Of a DNA stretch of 10,724 nucleotides, positions 1-7,012 are shown piece by piece. The DNA is from Bacilli bacterium. Lineage in GTDB: Bacteria > Bacillota_I > Bacilli_A > ML615J-28 > CAG-698. Both the position numbers and the translations under genes were made by a program. Numbering within the stretch: position 1 is the first letter of the stretch; every line of letters starts with the position of its first letter. Where the stretch lies: NCBI GenBank assembly GCA_023228385.1, contig JALOBF010000041.1, positions 1-10,724 of the forward strand, written 5' to 3'. Below the pieces are notes generated by a model, which saw nothing but the letters and a program-made list of their open reading frames with translations, was not told the DNA's origin and made no database searches.

Positions 1-1213
1 GACCACAAGCTGGACAAGAATCAGGCATTTGAAAAGGAACCGTATCTTGAGGGCGGCGCTTAAAATTAACCCGTACTACTTCGGGAATAATCTCACCCGC
101 TTTTCTTACAACAACATAATCGCCGATTCTGATATCGCGCTCTTTAATAAAATCTTCGTTGTTTAAGGTTGCGCGCTGAACTAATGTTCCGGCAATCATT
201 ACCGGCGCCAAAACGGCATTAGGATTAATACTGCCGGTCCGTCCGACGGTAAAAATAATATCAATAAGCTTAGTTTCCGTTTCTATTGCCGGATATTTAT
301 ACGCGATAGCCCACTTTGGGCTTTTGATTGTATAGCCGATTTTTTCCTGAATGAAAAAATCATCAACCTTAATGACAACACCATCAGTATCGTAGTCTAG
401 TTCATGACGACGCTCTTCCCATTCTGCGATAAATCCAATAACGGCATCAATATCGGGACAAATTCGATAATAGGGATTGACCGTAAAGCCTAATTCCTCT
501 AAATATTTTAGAACTTCGCCTTGCCCAGAAAGACCGTAATTTTCCGGATTAACAATAATATAATTGAAAATCCGCAAGCGTCGTTGCCGGGTTATTTCAC
601 TGTCAAGCTGACGAAGCGAACCGCCGGCTGCATTACGGGGATTACGAAAGATTTCCTCTCCGCGTTTTGCCCGCTCTTCATTGATTATATGAAAAACATC
701 TTTAGTCATATAAACTTCGCCACGGACTTCAACATCAATATTCTTTTTTAGATACTTCGGTAAATCTTCTATCGTCCGCAAATTATCGGTGATGTTTTCA
801 CCGACATAACCATCACCACGGGTAGCCCCAAGAATGAAAATACCATTTTCATATTTTGCGCTGCTGGCGATGCCGTCTATTTTCAATTCACAAACATAAG
901 CCGGACTAAAGCCTTCTTTTTTGATACGGTGGTCGAAATCCCTTAATTCAGAATAAGAAAAGGCATTCCCCAACGATAACATCGGTTGATCAAAAGATAC
1001 TTTCTGAAGTTTTGACAAACCAAGAGCACCAACGCGTCGTGTTGGTGAATTCTTCAGTATTAATTCTGGATATTCCGCTTCCAACTTTTCGAGTTCTCGT
1101 AACCGGCGATCATATTCAGCATCACTAACACTTGGATTATCATTAACATAATATTCATAACTATAACGATTTAATAATTCAACTAATTCATAAATTCTCT
1201 TTTGTGGATTCAT
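1..1213 (-). CDS. ligA: NAD-dependent DNA ligase LigA, N-terminal 404 residues (cut by window edge)
   Basis: This enzyme seals nicks in duplex DNA using NAD+, joining Okazaki fragments and finishing repair in the cytoplasm. My minus-strand translation from the ATG at 1213 stays open to base 2. It shows the adenylation motif CELKIDG with the AMP-accepting lysine near residue 111, close to the E. coli position. It also shows RNPRNAAGGSLRQLD, DGVVIKV (about 277-283), TVGRTGS before the OB fold, and VRKAGEIIPEV. The last readable residues, CPAC at 400-403, are the first cysteine pair of the zinc finger. The family is usually about 670 residues, so the rest of the zinc finger, the HhH region and BRCT lie beyond the left edge. 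The start is supported by AAGGAAAGG just upstream and a typical N-terminus (ELVELLNRYSYEYYV). In many low-GC Gram-positives ligA directly follows pcrA; here the two are separated. No frameshift or missing key residue is seen. Confidence 0.97.
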   Translation of the reverse strand, partial: MNPQKRIYELVELLNRYSYEYYVNDNPSVSDAEYDRRLRELEKLEAEYPELILKNSPTRRVGALGLSKLQKVSFDQPMLSLGNAFSYSELRDFDHRIKKEGFSPAYVCELKIDGIASSAKYENGIFILGATRGDGYVGENITDNLRTIEDLPKYLKKNIDVEVRGEVYMTKDVFHIINEERAKRGEEIFRNPRNAAGGSLRQLDSEITRQRRLRIFNYIIVNPENYGLSGQGEVLKYLEELGFTVNPYYRICPDIDAVIGFIAEWEERRHELDYDTDGVVIKVDDFFIQEKIGYTIKSPKWAIAYKYPAIETETKLIDIIFTVGRTGSINPNAVLAPVMIAGTLVQRATLNNEDFIKERDIRIGDYVVVRKAGEIIPEVVRVNFKRRPQDTVPFQMPDSCPACG

Positions 1214-1216
1214 AAA

Positions 1217-1225
1217 CCTTTCCTT
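1217..1225 (-). promoter_or_regulatory. Ribosome binding site of ligA
   Basis: Minus strand AAGGAAAGG lies 3 to 11 nt upstream of the ATG at 1213. Its AAGGA core is 7 nt from the start, an ideal spacing. It fixes the ligA start and shows that the gene keeps its own translation signal even though decayed intron sequence ends just upstream. Confidence 0.7.
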
Positions 1226-1300
1226 ACATAATACTATTTTAATAACAGTAACCCTACTTGCTTAAGCTAAAGATAACTCATACAGGGTATCCCCCGCTGC

Positions 1301-1333
1301 AAACCGGGCATGCCTTAACAACATGCGCGGCTT
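1301..1333 (-). ncRNA. Group II intron domain V (relic)
   Basis: Read on the minus strand, this 33-nt element starts AAGCCG and ends CGGTTT. The lower stem pairs A-T, A-T, G·T, C-G, C-G, G-C, including the G·U wobble of the conserved AGC triad characteristic of group II domain V. A C/C mismatch follows, where the canonical element has its internal bulge. An upper stem GCATG/CATGC then closes a loop. Total length is close to the canonical 34 nt. The loop (about 9 nt, TTGTTAAGG) is not the usual GNRA tetraloop, which suggests decay. It lies 28 nt after the maturase remnant ends, the right order and strand for an intron whose ORF sits in domain IV. It is followed by GCAGCGGGGG, like the purine-rich linker to domain VI. 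I could not define domain VI or the 3' splice site with confidence. Confidence 0.65.
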
Positions 1334-1360
1334 TATTTTATAATCAAGAATAGGCATAGT

Positions 1361-1860
1361 CTAAGCGATTGACATATCATCCGAATTGGGGAATATTCCC
1401 TTCTTCATTTGCTTTTTTATGGGATTATCCTGCCTAAAACTTCTTCGTTCACTTCTTTTGTTTAACCATTCACATAATTCTTTCAAACTATGATAACAGT
1501 ATTTATTGATTCCGTTAGAGTTATAGGTAACCCTATAGTATGGTAATCTCCTATTAACTTCAATTTTAAATTCTTGATGATATCATCAATACAGAAATTT
1601 CTTGTTTATCCGCTCTCTAAAGTTTACTTCAAAGACACCGCCCGGTAGCTTTGACCTTAACAATAAAAACTATGGTGGCGTAATTATAACAGCAGTAAAA
1701 TGTAAATCCAAGAAAACTAAATACTTCTCGTTTTGGTTCGTCTCTACACTTTCTGTTTTCAACAGCAACCCGGCCAAACTCCATCATCTTGAGTTGACTT
1801 TAGATTACTCTTTCGACTCAACTGCTTGTTTGCCTTCGCTTAAATCTAATGTTTCCATTT
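1361..1860 (-). pseudogene. Decayed group II intron reverse transcriptase/maturase (C-terminal remnant)
   Basis: No single frame is open, but minus-strand translation gives consecutive pieces that match the end of group II intron maturases (LtrA type). Around 1784-1692 one frame reads EFGRVAVENRKC then FSFLGFTFYC, the typical EFGRFA..NR...FDFLGFTHYC junction between the RT and maturase domains. Around 1587-1531 another frame reads IKNLKLKLIGDYHTIG, matching the LN.KL.GYYRYYGIT stretch. Around 1540-1361 a third frame reads VTYNSNGINKY then LKELCEWLNKRSERRSF, the conserved thumb/X-domain end. At least two frame changes, a stop at 1800-1802 and tandem TGA codons at 1588-1583 break the gene. The palm with YADD and everything upstream are missing, so it can be neither a reverse transcriptase nor an intact maturase. 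Homology ahead of about 1800 is too weak to place the true left boundary. Its order relative to domain V fits one intron. Confidence 0.85.
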
Positions 1861-1944
1861 CAACTCTATGACTAAATACATCCTTTCCCGGTTATTTATA
1901 ACAAAGTGAAATGAGTTAACAATCACAGGATGTGCTTTATGTAT

Positions 1945-1953
1945 ATTATACCA
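1945..1953 (-). promoter_or_regulatory. Possible extended -10 promoter toward ligA
   Basis: The minus strand reads TGGTATAAT, that is a TGn motif directly joined to a perfect TATAAT. No good -35 hexamer is seen 16-18 nt upstream, which is common for extended -10 promoters. It lies downstream of the symporter terminator and points through the intron relic to ligA, 730 nt away. It could drive ligA or be a leftover of intron or host sequence. I see no equally good promoter nearer to ligA. Confidence 0.4.
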
Positions 1954-1996
1954 TAAGCCGCAAGAAAATTTAATGCTAAAAAAAGAGTTTTATGAC

Positions 1997-2050
1997 AATA
2001 ATAAAAAGTATATACAACGTTTGAAGTCGTTCTATATACTTTTTATTATT
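1997..2050 (-). terminator. Long AT-rich hairpin terminator after the symporter gene
   Basis: Eighteen consecutive base pairs join 1997-2014 to 2033-2050. After one mismatch a further AACG/CGTT stem encloses an 8-nt loop. The stem is almost all A/T, and its 3' arm on the minus strand carries a TTTTTATTATTG tract. It begins 17 nt past the symporter stop, so it is well placed to end the acyltransferase/symporter transcript. The structure is symmetric enough to act in both directions, although no gene points at it from the left. Confidence 0.75.
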
Positions 2051-2066
2051 ATATATATATCCAGTC

Positions 2067-3455
2067 TTATTCTAGTTTAGCCCTTCTTCTAAATATTTTT
2101 TTACGGAATAAAGCAATATTGAAAATTAACATCATAATCACAAGAATTATTAAAGTTATTATTGCTTCTTTGACCCCTTGGGGCGCATAGCCGAGCAACA
2201 ACATGATAGGAAAGCCAAAAGCAATCGCATAAAAAGTTTGGTATATCAGATTATCGGCCGCCGGCGTTTCAAATTTACAATCTACTTCGCGCAGTAAAAT
2301 CATGCCGGTACTGGCCGTACCGGTTAACATTCCGAAAAGCGATAGAAACGCTTCTTCTTGATAAGCCGGAAAAAGATAACGGGTAGATTTCAAAACATAA
2401 AAATATGTTACAACGGTTCCGACGACACAAATTAGTATCAACGGTAATATCAAGGTCTTTACAACACTTATTTCAATGGCAGCAATTCCCGAAATAATCA
2501 TAAAATCAAACAAAGAACCACTAATTCGGTTTAATAAATAGTTATTTGGATATTCGCGGGTCATTAAATTGAACTTTTTGAATAGTTTGAAAATTTCCTT
2601 TATTAAAATGGCAAATATCGAACCTAAAATAAAATTAAATCCCCAGACTAATTCCGTTATGATATTTGTTCCCATCAATTTATGAAGACCATTCATAAAT
2701 GAAAAGGTTATAAAATATACTAATAAGATTAAAGCTATTTGAATAGTAAACTTATCAACCGATTCCGTCAAGGGAATTTCGTTTGGCGAACTTATCTGTT
2801 CGTTAAAAATAAATACGGGTTCTTCCTTTCCTATCGTTATTTTACCTTGTCTTTTCATAATATTAATATGTAAAACCCCAACCAAACAGGCTACTAAAAA
2901 GCCAATTGCCGCAATAGATAATCCGAAATGGGCACCGCCGGTAAAACCAAAGCTGGTTTCAAATACAGTCCCAAAATTAAGAGCTTGTCCCGTGCCCTGA
3001 CCAAAACCCATCGGTAAAAGCAAACCGGAAGCGGGTAGTAAATCTTTCATTACCAGAAGAGAAAGGATAATTGTTATTGCAATCCCGATTAAACCTTGAA
3101 TGATATACATATTTACCGTTACTAAACCGGCATCCATTATTTCACTTTGCCGGTGCCTGTTTTTTTGTTTGTCAAGAGTTTTTAAAGCAATAGCAATAAA
3201 ACCAAGAGCCAGTGTGTGATAAGTTATTGCTTCGAGAAATTTATTATTTTCCTTGGCATCCAATACCCCGTCAAAAATTGGTAAAATCTTTAATATTAAC
3301 ATCAATATGCCGCCAATTACTGCCGTTGGTAACAGCGACCTTCTGATAAAGCCAACTTTTCTTCGTATAACATTAGCCAATAAAAAAACAATAATCATAA
3401 TGCCAAACAACTGGAAACTCTGATAAAAACTTATATCAAATTCCCAAAAACTCAT
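2067..3455 (-). CDS. Sodium/glutamate symporter family protein (GltS/ESS-like)
   Basis: This 462-residue, very hydrophobic protein has about ten or more predicted membrane segments and a charged cytoplasmic-looking loop near residues 200-235. It resembles the ESS family (GltS), which couples Na+ entry to glutamate uptake. The re-entrant-loop signature in the first half reads LPMGFGQGTGQALNFGT (148-163). It is followed by GFTGGAHFGLSIAAIGFL, close to the GF.GG...GLT.AA.GF of GltS. The second half carries its inverted counterpart near 371-390 (LFGMLTGTASTGMILL). At 462 residues it is longer than E. coli GltS (about 400), so the substrate may not be glutamate and I give no symbol. The start is fixed by AAGGAG 6 nt upstream, inside the acyltransferase gene, which it overlaps by 20 nt. 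The two genes are therefore co-transcribed and probably translationally coupled. A strong hairpin terminator follows. Confidence 0.85.
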   Translation of the reverse strand: MSFWEFDISFYQSFQLFGIMIIVFLLANVIRRKVGFIRRSLLPTAVIGGILMLILKILPIFDGVLDAKENNKFLEAITYHTLALGFIAIALKTLDKQKNRHRQSEIMDAGLVTVNMYIIQGLIGIAITIILSLLVMKDLLPASGLLLPMGFGQGTGQALNFGTVFETSFGFTGGAHFGLSIAAIGFLVACLVGVLHINIMKRQGKITIGKEEPVFIFNEQISSPNEIPLTESVDKFTIQIALILLVYFITFSFMNGLHKLMGTNIITELVWGFNFILGSIFAILIKEIFKLFKKFNLMTREYPNNYLLNRISGSLFDFMIISGIAAIEISVVKTLILPLILICVVGTVVTYFYVLKSTRYLFPAYQEEAFLSLFGMLTGTASTGMILLREVDCKFETPAADNLIYQTFYAIAFGFPIMLLLGYAPQGVKEAIITLIILVIMMLIFNIALFRKKIFRRRAKLE

Positions 3456-4644
3456 CTTTTACTCCTTGTCTTCGCATTCTTACGATATGATAAAAATGCA
3501 TATATTTTAATCCATTAAAACTTTTATTACTCTTTAGCTGATATATTTCATTGTTTATATAAAAATTTATTTTATTTTGCCCTAATATAGCGATTGAATC
3601 AATCAACTTTAAAGGATACTCTTTTCGAACATTTTGATTTTCCACAGTTAAAACTGATTGATTAATTAAAAGCCGCCCTGACAGACATTTCTTTTTAATC
3701 TTATTTTTGATTACTTTTTTTAATATTACATTTACATCGGAAAACATCGTGCCAACAGACTCAACATCAATCGCAAGTATAAATTCTCTTTGAAAAAGGT
3801 ACCACTCACGGATTGTTTTAAAAGTAAAATTTGGGTTAGTAGATTTTAAAGTCATTTCCTCTGTGTATTCGACTGTTAACCCGCAATGACGGCAATAGCA
3901 ATGATTTTCCTTTGAATATAGGGTAGATATCATTTTACAAACCGGGCATACGTAAAAAAGACTTTCCATTTTTTCTGCACGTTTTTTACTTTTATATTTT
4001 CTTCCAGTTACCAATTCATCAACGCTTAAATTTTCAATTATTAACTCATATAATTCATTATCGGATAAATCTAAATACTCATCAGGCATTATTATTTTTC
4101 GTACAAAACCATCCATTCGCCCTTTACGTAAATGAGGCGAAAAACGAGGATGTACACCAAAACCACCGATAATGTTGTGTATAACTAAAGGAATCTTTAA
4201 TAGTCTTACAAACTTAACTATTGCTTTGTTTACATAACATAATTCACCGGTGAAAGTACGATTACCTTCAGGCGACAGAGCAATTCTGCCGCCTTCTTTT
4301 ACAATTCTTAAACTTTCCATAATCGTTTGAATATCGTTTATGGCTTTACTTTTAGAAATTGGTGCCACTAAATAACGAATAAGCGGCGATAACAAGCGAA
4401 CAGAAAAAATATCATCGGTAGCAATAAAATAAACGGGGCCGGGAATTGACATACATACCATAAAAGGGTCTAAATTGGTGGAATGATTAAAGAGAATAAT
4501 TGCCGGCCCTTTCGGTAATCGATATTTTTGATATCGAAAACCATAGCGGATTCGCAAAAAAAACCAAAAAATGGGTCGTAGGATAGCAAAAATAATTCGG
4601 TGCCGGAATTTAATCCATTTGTTTCTTTTTACCTTTTTTCTCAT
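3436..4644 (-). CDS. PlsC-type acyltransferase with C-terminal zinc ribbon
   Basis: The N-terminal half is a 1-acylglycerol-3-phosphate acyltransferase-type domain, the family that adds the second acyl chain in phosphatidic acid synthesis at the inner membrane face. A hydrophobic segment near 17-36 would anchor it. The catalytic HX4D motif is present as NHSTNLD (H54, D59). The substrate-binding PEGNRT motif is at 125-130, and PLVIHNIIGGFGV resembles the later family block. After about residue 225 comes a zinc ribbon, CPVC (233-236) paired with CRHC (251-254), and then about 140 residues ending in a beta-rich stretch (about 318-390) that looks like a small PH/GRAM-like fold; that last idea is only inference. 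At 402 residues it is far longer than a plain PlsC (about 240). The start at 4644 is the only ATG before residue 63, and no ribosome binding site precedes it. It has its own promoter and overlaps the symporter gene by 20 nt. True acyl acceptor unknown. Confidence 0.85.
   Translation of the reverse strand: MRKKVKRNKWIKFRHRIIFAILRPIFWFFLRIRYGFRYQKYRLPKGPAIILFNHSTNLDPFMVCMSIPGPVYFIATDDIFSVRLLSPLIRYLVAPISKSKAINDIQTIMESLRIVKEGGRIALSPEGNRTFTGELCYVNKAIVKFVRLLKIPLVIHNIIGGFGVHPRFSPHLRKGRMDGFVRKIIMPDEYLDLSDNELYELIIENLSVDELVTGRKYKSKKRAEKMESLFYVCPVCKMISTLYSKENHCYCRHCGLTVEYTEEMTLKSTNPNFTFKTIREWYLFQREFILAIDVESVGTMFSDVNVILKKVIKNKIKKKCLSGRLLINQSVLTVENQNVRKEYPLKLIDSIAILGQNKINFYINNEIYQLKSNKSFNGLKYMHFYHIVRMRRQGVKDEFLGI
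3462..3467 (-). promoter_or_regulatory. Ribosome binding site of the symporter gene
   Basis: A perfect AAGGAG on the minus strand, 6 nt before the ATG at 3455, sits inside the last codons of the acyltransferase gene. It confirms the overlapping start and gives the symporter its own strong translation signal, in contrast to the acyltransferase, which has none. Confidence 0.8.
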
Positions 4645-4650
4645 ATTTAT

Positions 4651-4679
4651 ATTATAAAGGCATATTGATTAGTTGTCAA
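4651..4679 (-). promoter_or_regulatory. Perfect consensus sigma-70/SigA promoter of the acyltransferase-symporter unit
   Basis: The minus strand carries TTGACA (4679-4674), a 17-nt spacer and TATAAT (4656-4651), matching the housekeeping consensus at all twelve positions. Counting from the -10 box, +1 falls at about 4644, the A of the acyltransferase ATG, so the message should have essentially no 5' leader. The -35 box lies in a small palindrome, GTTGTCAAC (4672-4680), which might be chance or a regulator half-site. Confidence 0.85.
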
Positions 4680-4696
4680 CGCCCCGACTAATGGCA

Positions 4697-4775
4697 AAAT
4701 ATTGAAACCGATTTTTTTATTAATTGCGTTAGCCAATCTGCAGTCGGAACTGACCGTCCAAAACATTCAATATTT
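4697..4775. repeat. 10-bp inverted repeat in the pcrA-acyltransferase gap
   Basis: AAATATTGAA at 4697-4706 is matched by its reverse complement TTCAATATTT at 4766-4775, with 59 nt between. The arms are AT-rich and widely spaced, so they make a poor terminator. They might bound a small structured RNA or decayed element, or be chance in AT-rich DNA. Confidence 0.3.
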
Positions 4776-4821
4776 ATTCAGATCCATTGGCACCACCCAT
4801 TGGCTCTCTGTAACCAAACAT
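4774..4821 (-). other. Possible 15-codon small ORF between pcrA and the acyltransferase gene
   Basis: On the minus strand an ATG at 4821 opens a 15-codon frame (MFGYREPMGGANGSE, then TAA). An AAGGAA lies 10 nt upstream (4837-4832), and a TATAAT (4862-4857) is further upstream without a convincing -35 box. The surrounding 245-nt gap holds no other gene. It does hold a repeated GCCAATGG in the small ORF and a 10-bp inverted repeat (4697-4706 with 4766-4775). It may be a tiny peptide or leader, or a chance frame in a decayed spacer. I favour chance slightly. Confidence 0.2.
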
Positions 4822-4890
4822 AATATCTTATTTCCTTAATGCCTTTATTTTAATACATTATACAACAATTAAAACGAAAAAGCATTTGTT

Positions 4891-6999
4891 CTATTTTTTG
4901 CCGAGTGCCGGATGGTCCATAATGATTTTCTTTAATGATTTTGAATTATCAAAAAAGATTTGGGCTGTATCCTTTTGGACGGCTATAATGATACCGGGTC
5001 CAAAAATCTTATGATAAACTTTATCGCCGGTGTGATATTCATTCGTAGTTTTAGAAGGAAGTGCGTCTTCGTGAATCATGGCATTTTCAGTTAAAGTTAT
5101 ATTATTATTTTGATATTTATCAAAATCAATACCTTGAAACTCAAGCATAAACCGTGACGGTTTATTAATAAATCTTTGTCCATAAAGCAAACGGTTTTGA
5201 GCATTTATTAAATATAATCGTTTTTGAGCCCTAGTAAAAGCAACATATGCAATTCTTCTTTCTTCTTCCATTTCTTCATCACTTAATTGCCGATAAGTAA
5301 TCGGAAAAACATTTTCTTCCAAACCGATAACAAATACATATTTGAATTCCAAGCCTTTAGCCGAATGAATGGTCGACAAAATAACAGCATCGTCTTTATT
5401 TCCTGATTTTAAAGTTTTATCTTCAGCTAACATCGCTTCATCAAACGCCAATTCCAATTTTTCCCGTTGCGAAAGATTATTGAATTCTTCATCATATTGA
5501 TACAGTACGCTCTTAAACTCTTCAATATTTTCAAGCCGGTCTTCTTCCGCAATATCAATCTCTAAATATTTACGATAACCGGTTTTGACAAGCAGTAATT
5601 CATATAAATCAATTAAATTTTCTGTCTTCATTGAATCAGCAATTTCTAATATAATATTTTTAAATTCAACAAGTTTCTGATATCGATATGACGGTATAAT
5701 GCTTTTACAAGAGTCAATGGCAGAAAACAAGTCTATTTGATGTTTTTCTTTTATTTCTAAGATTTTATTAATTGTAACCTCGCCAATTGAACGACTGGGA
5801 ACATTAACAATACGACTAAAACTATAGATATCTTCATGATTTAAAATTAGTTTAAAATATGCAATAATATCTTTAATTTCTTTTCGTCGGAAATACGATA
5901 TGCCGCCATATACTCGATATGGAACGCTCATTTGCATTAGATTTAATTCGATATTACGTAAAAGACTGCTATTACGAGCCAAAACAGCAAATGAGCTAAA
6001 TGGATCTCCCTTTAATCTATAAGATAAAATATTATCGATAACATAATTGGCTTCTAATTTTTCATTATAAGCCTGATAAATCTTAACATCGTCGCCGCTG
6101 CCGTTAATCTCCGAAAATAGATTTTTCTTTTCCCGATTTATATTATTAGCAATCAAACGATTACAACCATTTAAAATAATCGGGGTTGAGCGGTAATTTT
6201 GTGTTAAAAAATAAATCTTATGTTCAGGAAAATCTTTTTTAAAAAGTTGGATATTGTGATAATTCGCTCCCCGAAAACTATAAATTGATTGATCATCATC
6301 GCCGACAACAAAAAAGTTACGGCTTTTTTGGGTTAGCATTTTCATAATTCGATATTGGATTAAATTAGTATCCTGAAATTCATCGACCAGTACATATTGA
6401 TATTGCTGTGTATATTTTTCTAATATATCGGGATAATTAGCAAACAAGAAATCAACCTTTAATAATAAATCCTCAAAATCTAATAAATTTAATTCATGAG
6501 TTTTTGCTTCATATAGTTCCATGGTCTTTACAATAATCGGGTCTGCAGAAGGAATATCAAAGCACTTACAAAAATTAATTATTTTCTGTATTTTTTTACT
6601 TGAATAATCATTCTTATTTAAATTGTTTTCTTTAACTATCTGGTTAATAATTTTTAATTGTTCTTCTTCATCAATTATTGTAAAATAACGCGAGTAGCCT
6701 AATATCGGTATTTCCCGTCGCAAAATATGCGCACAAAAAGAATGAAATGTACTAATGGTAACCGCATAGTAATTTATCCCAATTAATTTTAACAAGCGCC
6801 CTTTCATTTCATTAGTTGCTTTATTTGTAAAAGTAATCGCTAAAATATTATGCGGTTTTATATCAGCGACATCGACCATATAAGCAACCCGATAAGTAAG
6901 AGTTCTAGTTTTTCCTGTGCCGGCTCCGGCAAAAACCATAACCGGTCCTTCCGTCGCCATTACCGCCGCCTTTTGTTGTTCATTCAAGTTGCTTAACAT
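4891..6999 (-). CDS. pcrA: ATP-dependent DNA helicase PcrA (UvrD/Rep family)
   Basis: This is a superfamily 1A 3'-5' helicase that unwinds DNA in nucleotide excision repair and plasmid replication and clears recombinase filaments and transcription conflicts. Motifs appear in order: the Q motif LNEQQKAAV (5-13), Walker A GAGTGKT (25-31), TFTNKA (56-61), Walker B VDEFQDTN (205-212), GDDDQSIYSFRGA (233-245) and QNYRS (267-271). Motif V (TIHSAKGLEF) and motif VI (AYVAFTRAQKRLYL) are both intact. The last 50 residues (YHTGDKVYHKIFGPGIIIAV) are the Tudor-like C-terminal domain of PcrA, which binds RNA polymerase in Bacillus; this favours PcrA over a generic UvrD. At 702 residues it is slightly shorter than B. 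subtilis PcrA (about 740). GGAG lies 6 nt before the ATG, and the gene starts 13 nt after glnS, so it is probably co-transcribed. No clear hairpin terminator follows. Its usual partner ligA is 3.7 kb downstream. Confidence 0.95.
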   Translation of the reverse strand: MLSNLNEQQKAAVMATEGPVMVFAGAGTGKTRTLTYRVAYMVDVADIKPHNILAITFTNKATNEMKGRLLKLIGINYYAVTISTFHSFCAHILRREIPILGYSRYFTIIDEEEQLKIINQIVKENNLNKNDYSSKKIQKIINFCKCFDIPSADPIIVKTMELYEAKTHELNLLDFEDLLLKVDFLFANYPDILEKYTQQYQYVLVDEFQDTNLIQYRIMKMLTQKSRNFFVVGDDDQSIYSFRGANYHNIQLFKKDFPEHKIYFLTQNYRSTPIILNGCNRLIANNINREKKNLFSEINGSGDDVKIYQAYNEKLEANYVIDNILSYRLKGDPFSSFAVLARNSSLLRNIELNLMQMSVPYRVYGGISYFRRKEIKDIIAYFKLILNHEDIYSFSRIVNVPSRSIGEVTINKILEIKEKHQIDLFSAIDSCKSIIPSYRYQKLVEFKNIILEIADSMKTENLIDLYELLLVKTGYRKYLEIDIAEEDRLENIEEFKSVLYQYDEEFNNLSQREKLELAFDEAMLAEDKTLKSGNKDDAVILSTIHSAKGLEFKYVFVIGLEENVFPITYRQLSDEEMEEERRIAYVAFTRAQKRLYLINAQNRLLYGQRFINKPSRFMLEFQGIDFDKYQNNNITLTENAMIHEDALPSKTTNEYHTGDKVYHKIFGPGIIIAVQKDTAQIFFDNSKSLKKIIMDHPALGKK

Positions 7000-7012
7000 A
7001 TTTATCTCCGTT

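Larger units (their letters stand above)
1250..1910 (-). mobile_element. Truncated group II intron relic upstream of ligA
   Basis: This is the region between the symporter terminator and ligA that contains the maturase remnant and domain V. It is the 3' part of a retroelement inserted in the direction of local transcription. The 5' catalytic domains (I to III), a GUGYG 5' boundary and the RT domain could not be found, so it should be neither self-splicing nor mobile. Both limits given are approximate. The 3' end should lie within some tens of bases after domain V, upstream of the ligA ribosome binding site. The 5' limit is simply where recognisable sequence stops. Confidence 0.7.

Noticed and set aside
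521..751. A 76-codon plus-strand frame inside ligA
   Set aside because: It is antisense to well-conserved ligA coding sequence, with no sign of its own start signal.
1226..1260. A promoter directly upstream of ligA (TATTAT-like -10)
   Set aside because: No acceptable -35 hexamer at 16-18 nt; AT-rich DNA gives such -10 matches often.
1602..1871. An 89-codon plus-strand open frame
   Set aside because: It lies opposite the maturase remnant, has no ribosome binding site, and its composition does not look like a real protein. The minus strand gives clear maturase similarity instead.
1910..1935. GTGATTG on the minus strand as the 5' end of the group II intron
   Set aside because: It does not match GUGYG, and no domain I structure follows. 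The 5' part of the intron appears to be deleted.
1997..2050. Hairpin as the target of a group IIC intron, which insert after terminators
   Set aside because: The relic lies downstream of the terminator in the right orientation. However, recognisable intron sequence starts about 90 nt or more away, the 5' end is missing, and I cannot assign the class, so the link is not supported.
4863..4900. A terminator directly after pcrA
   Set aside because: A/T runs are present, but I found no stable stem with a GC core followed by a U tract.
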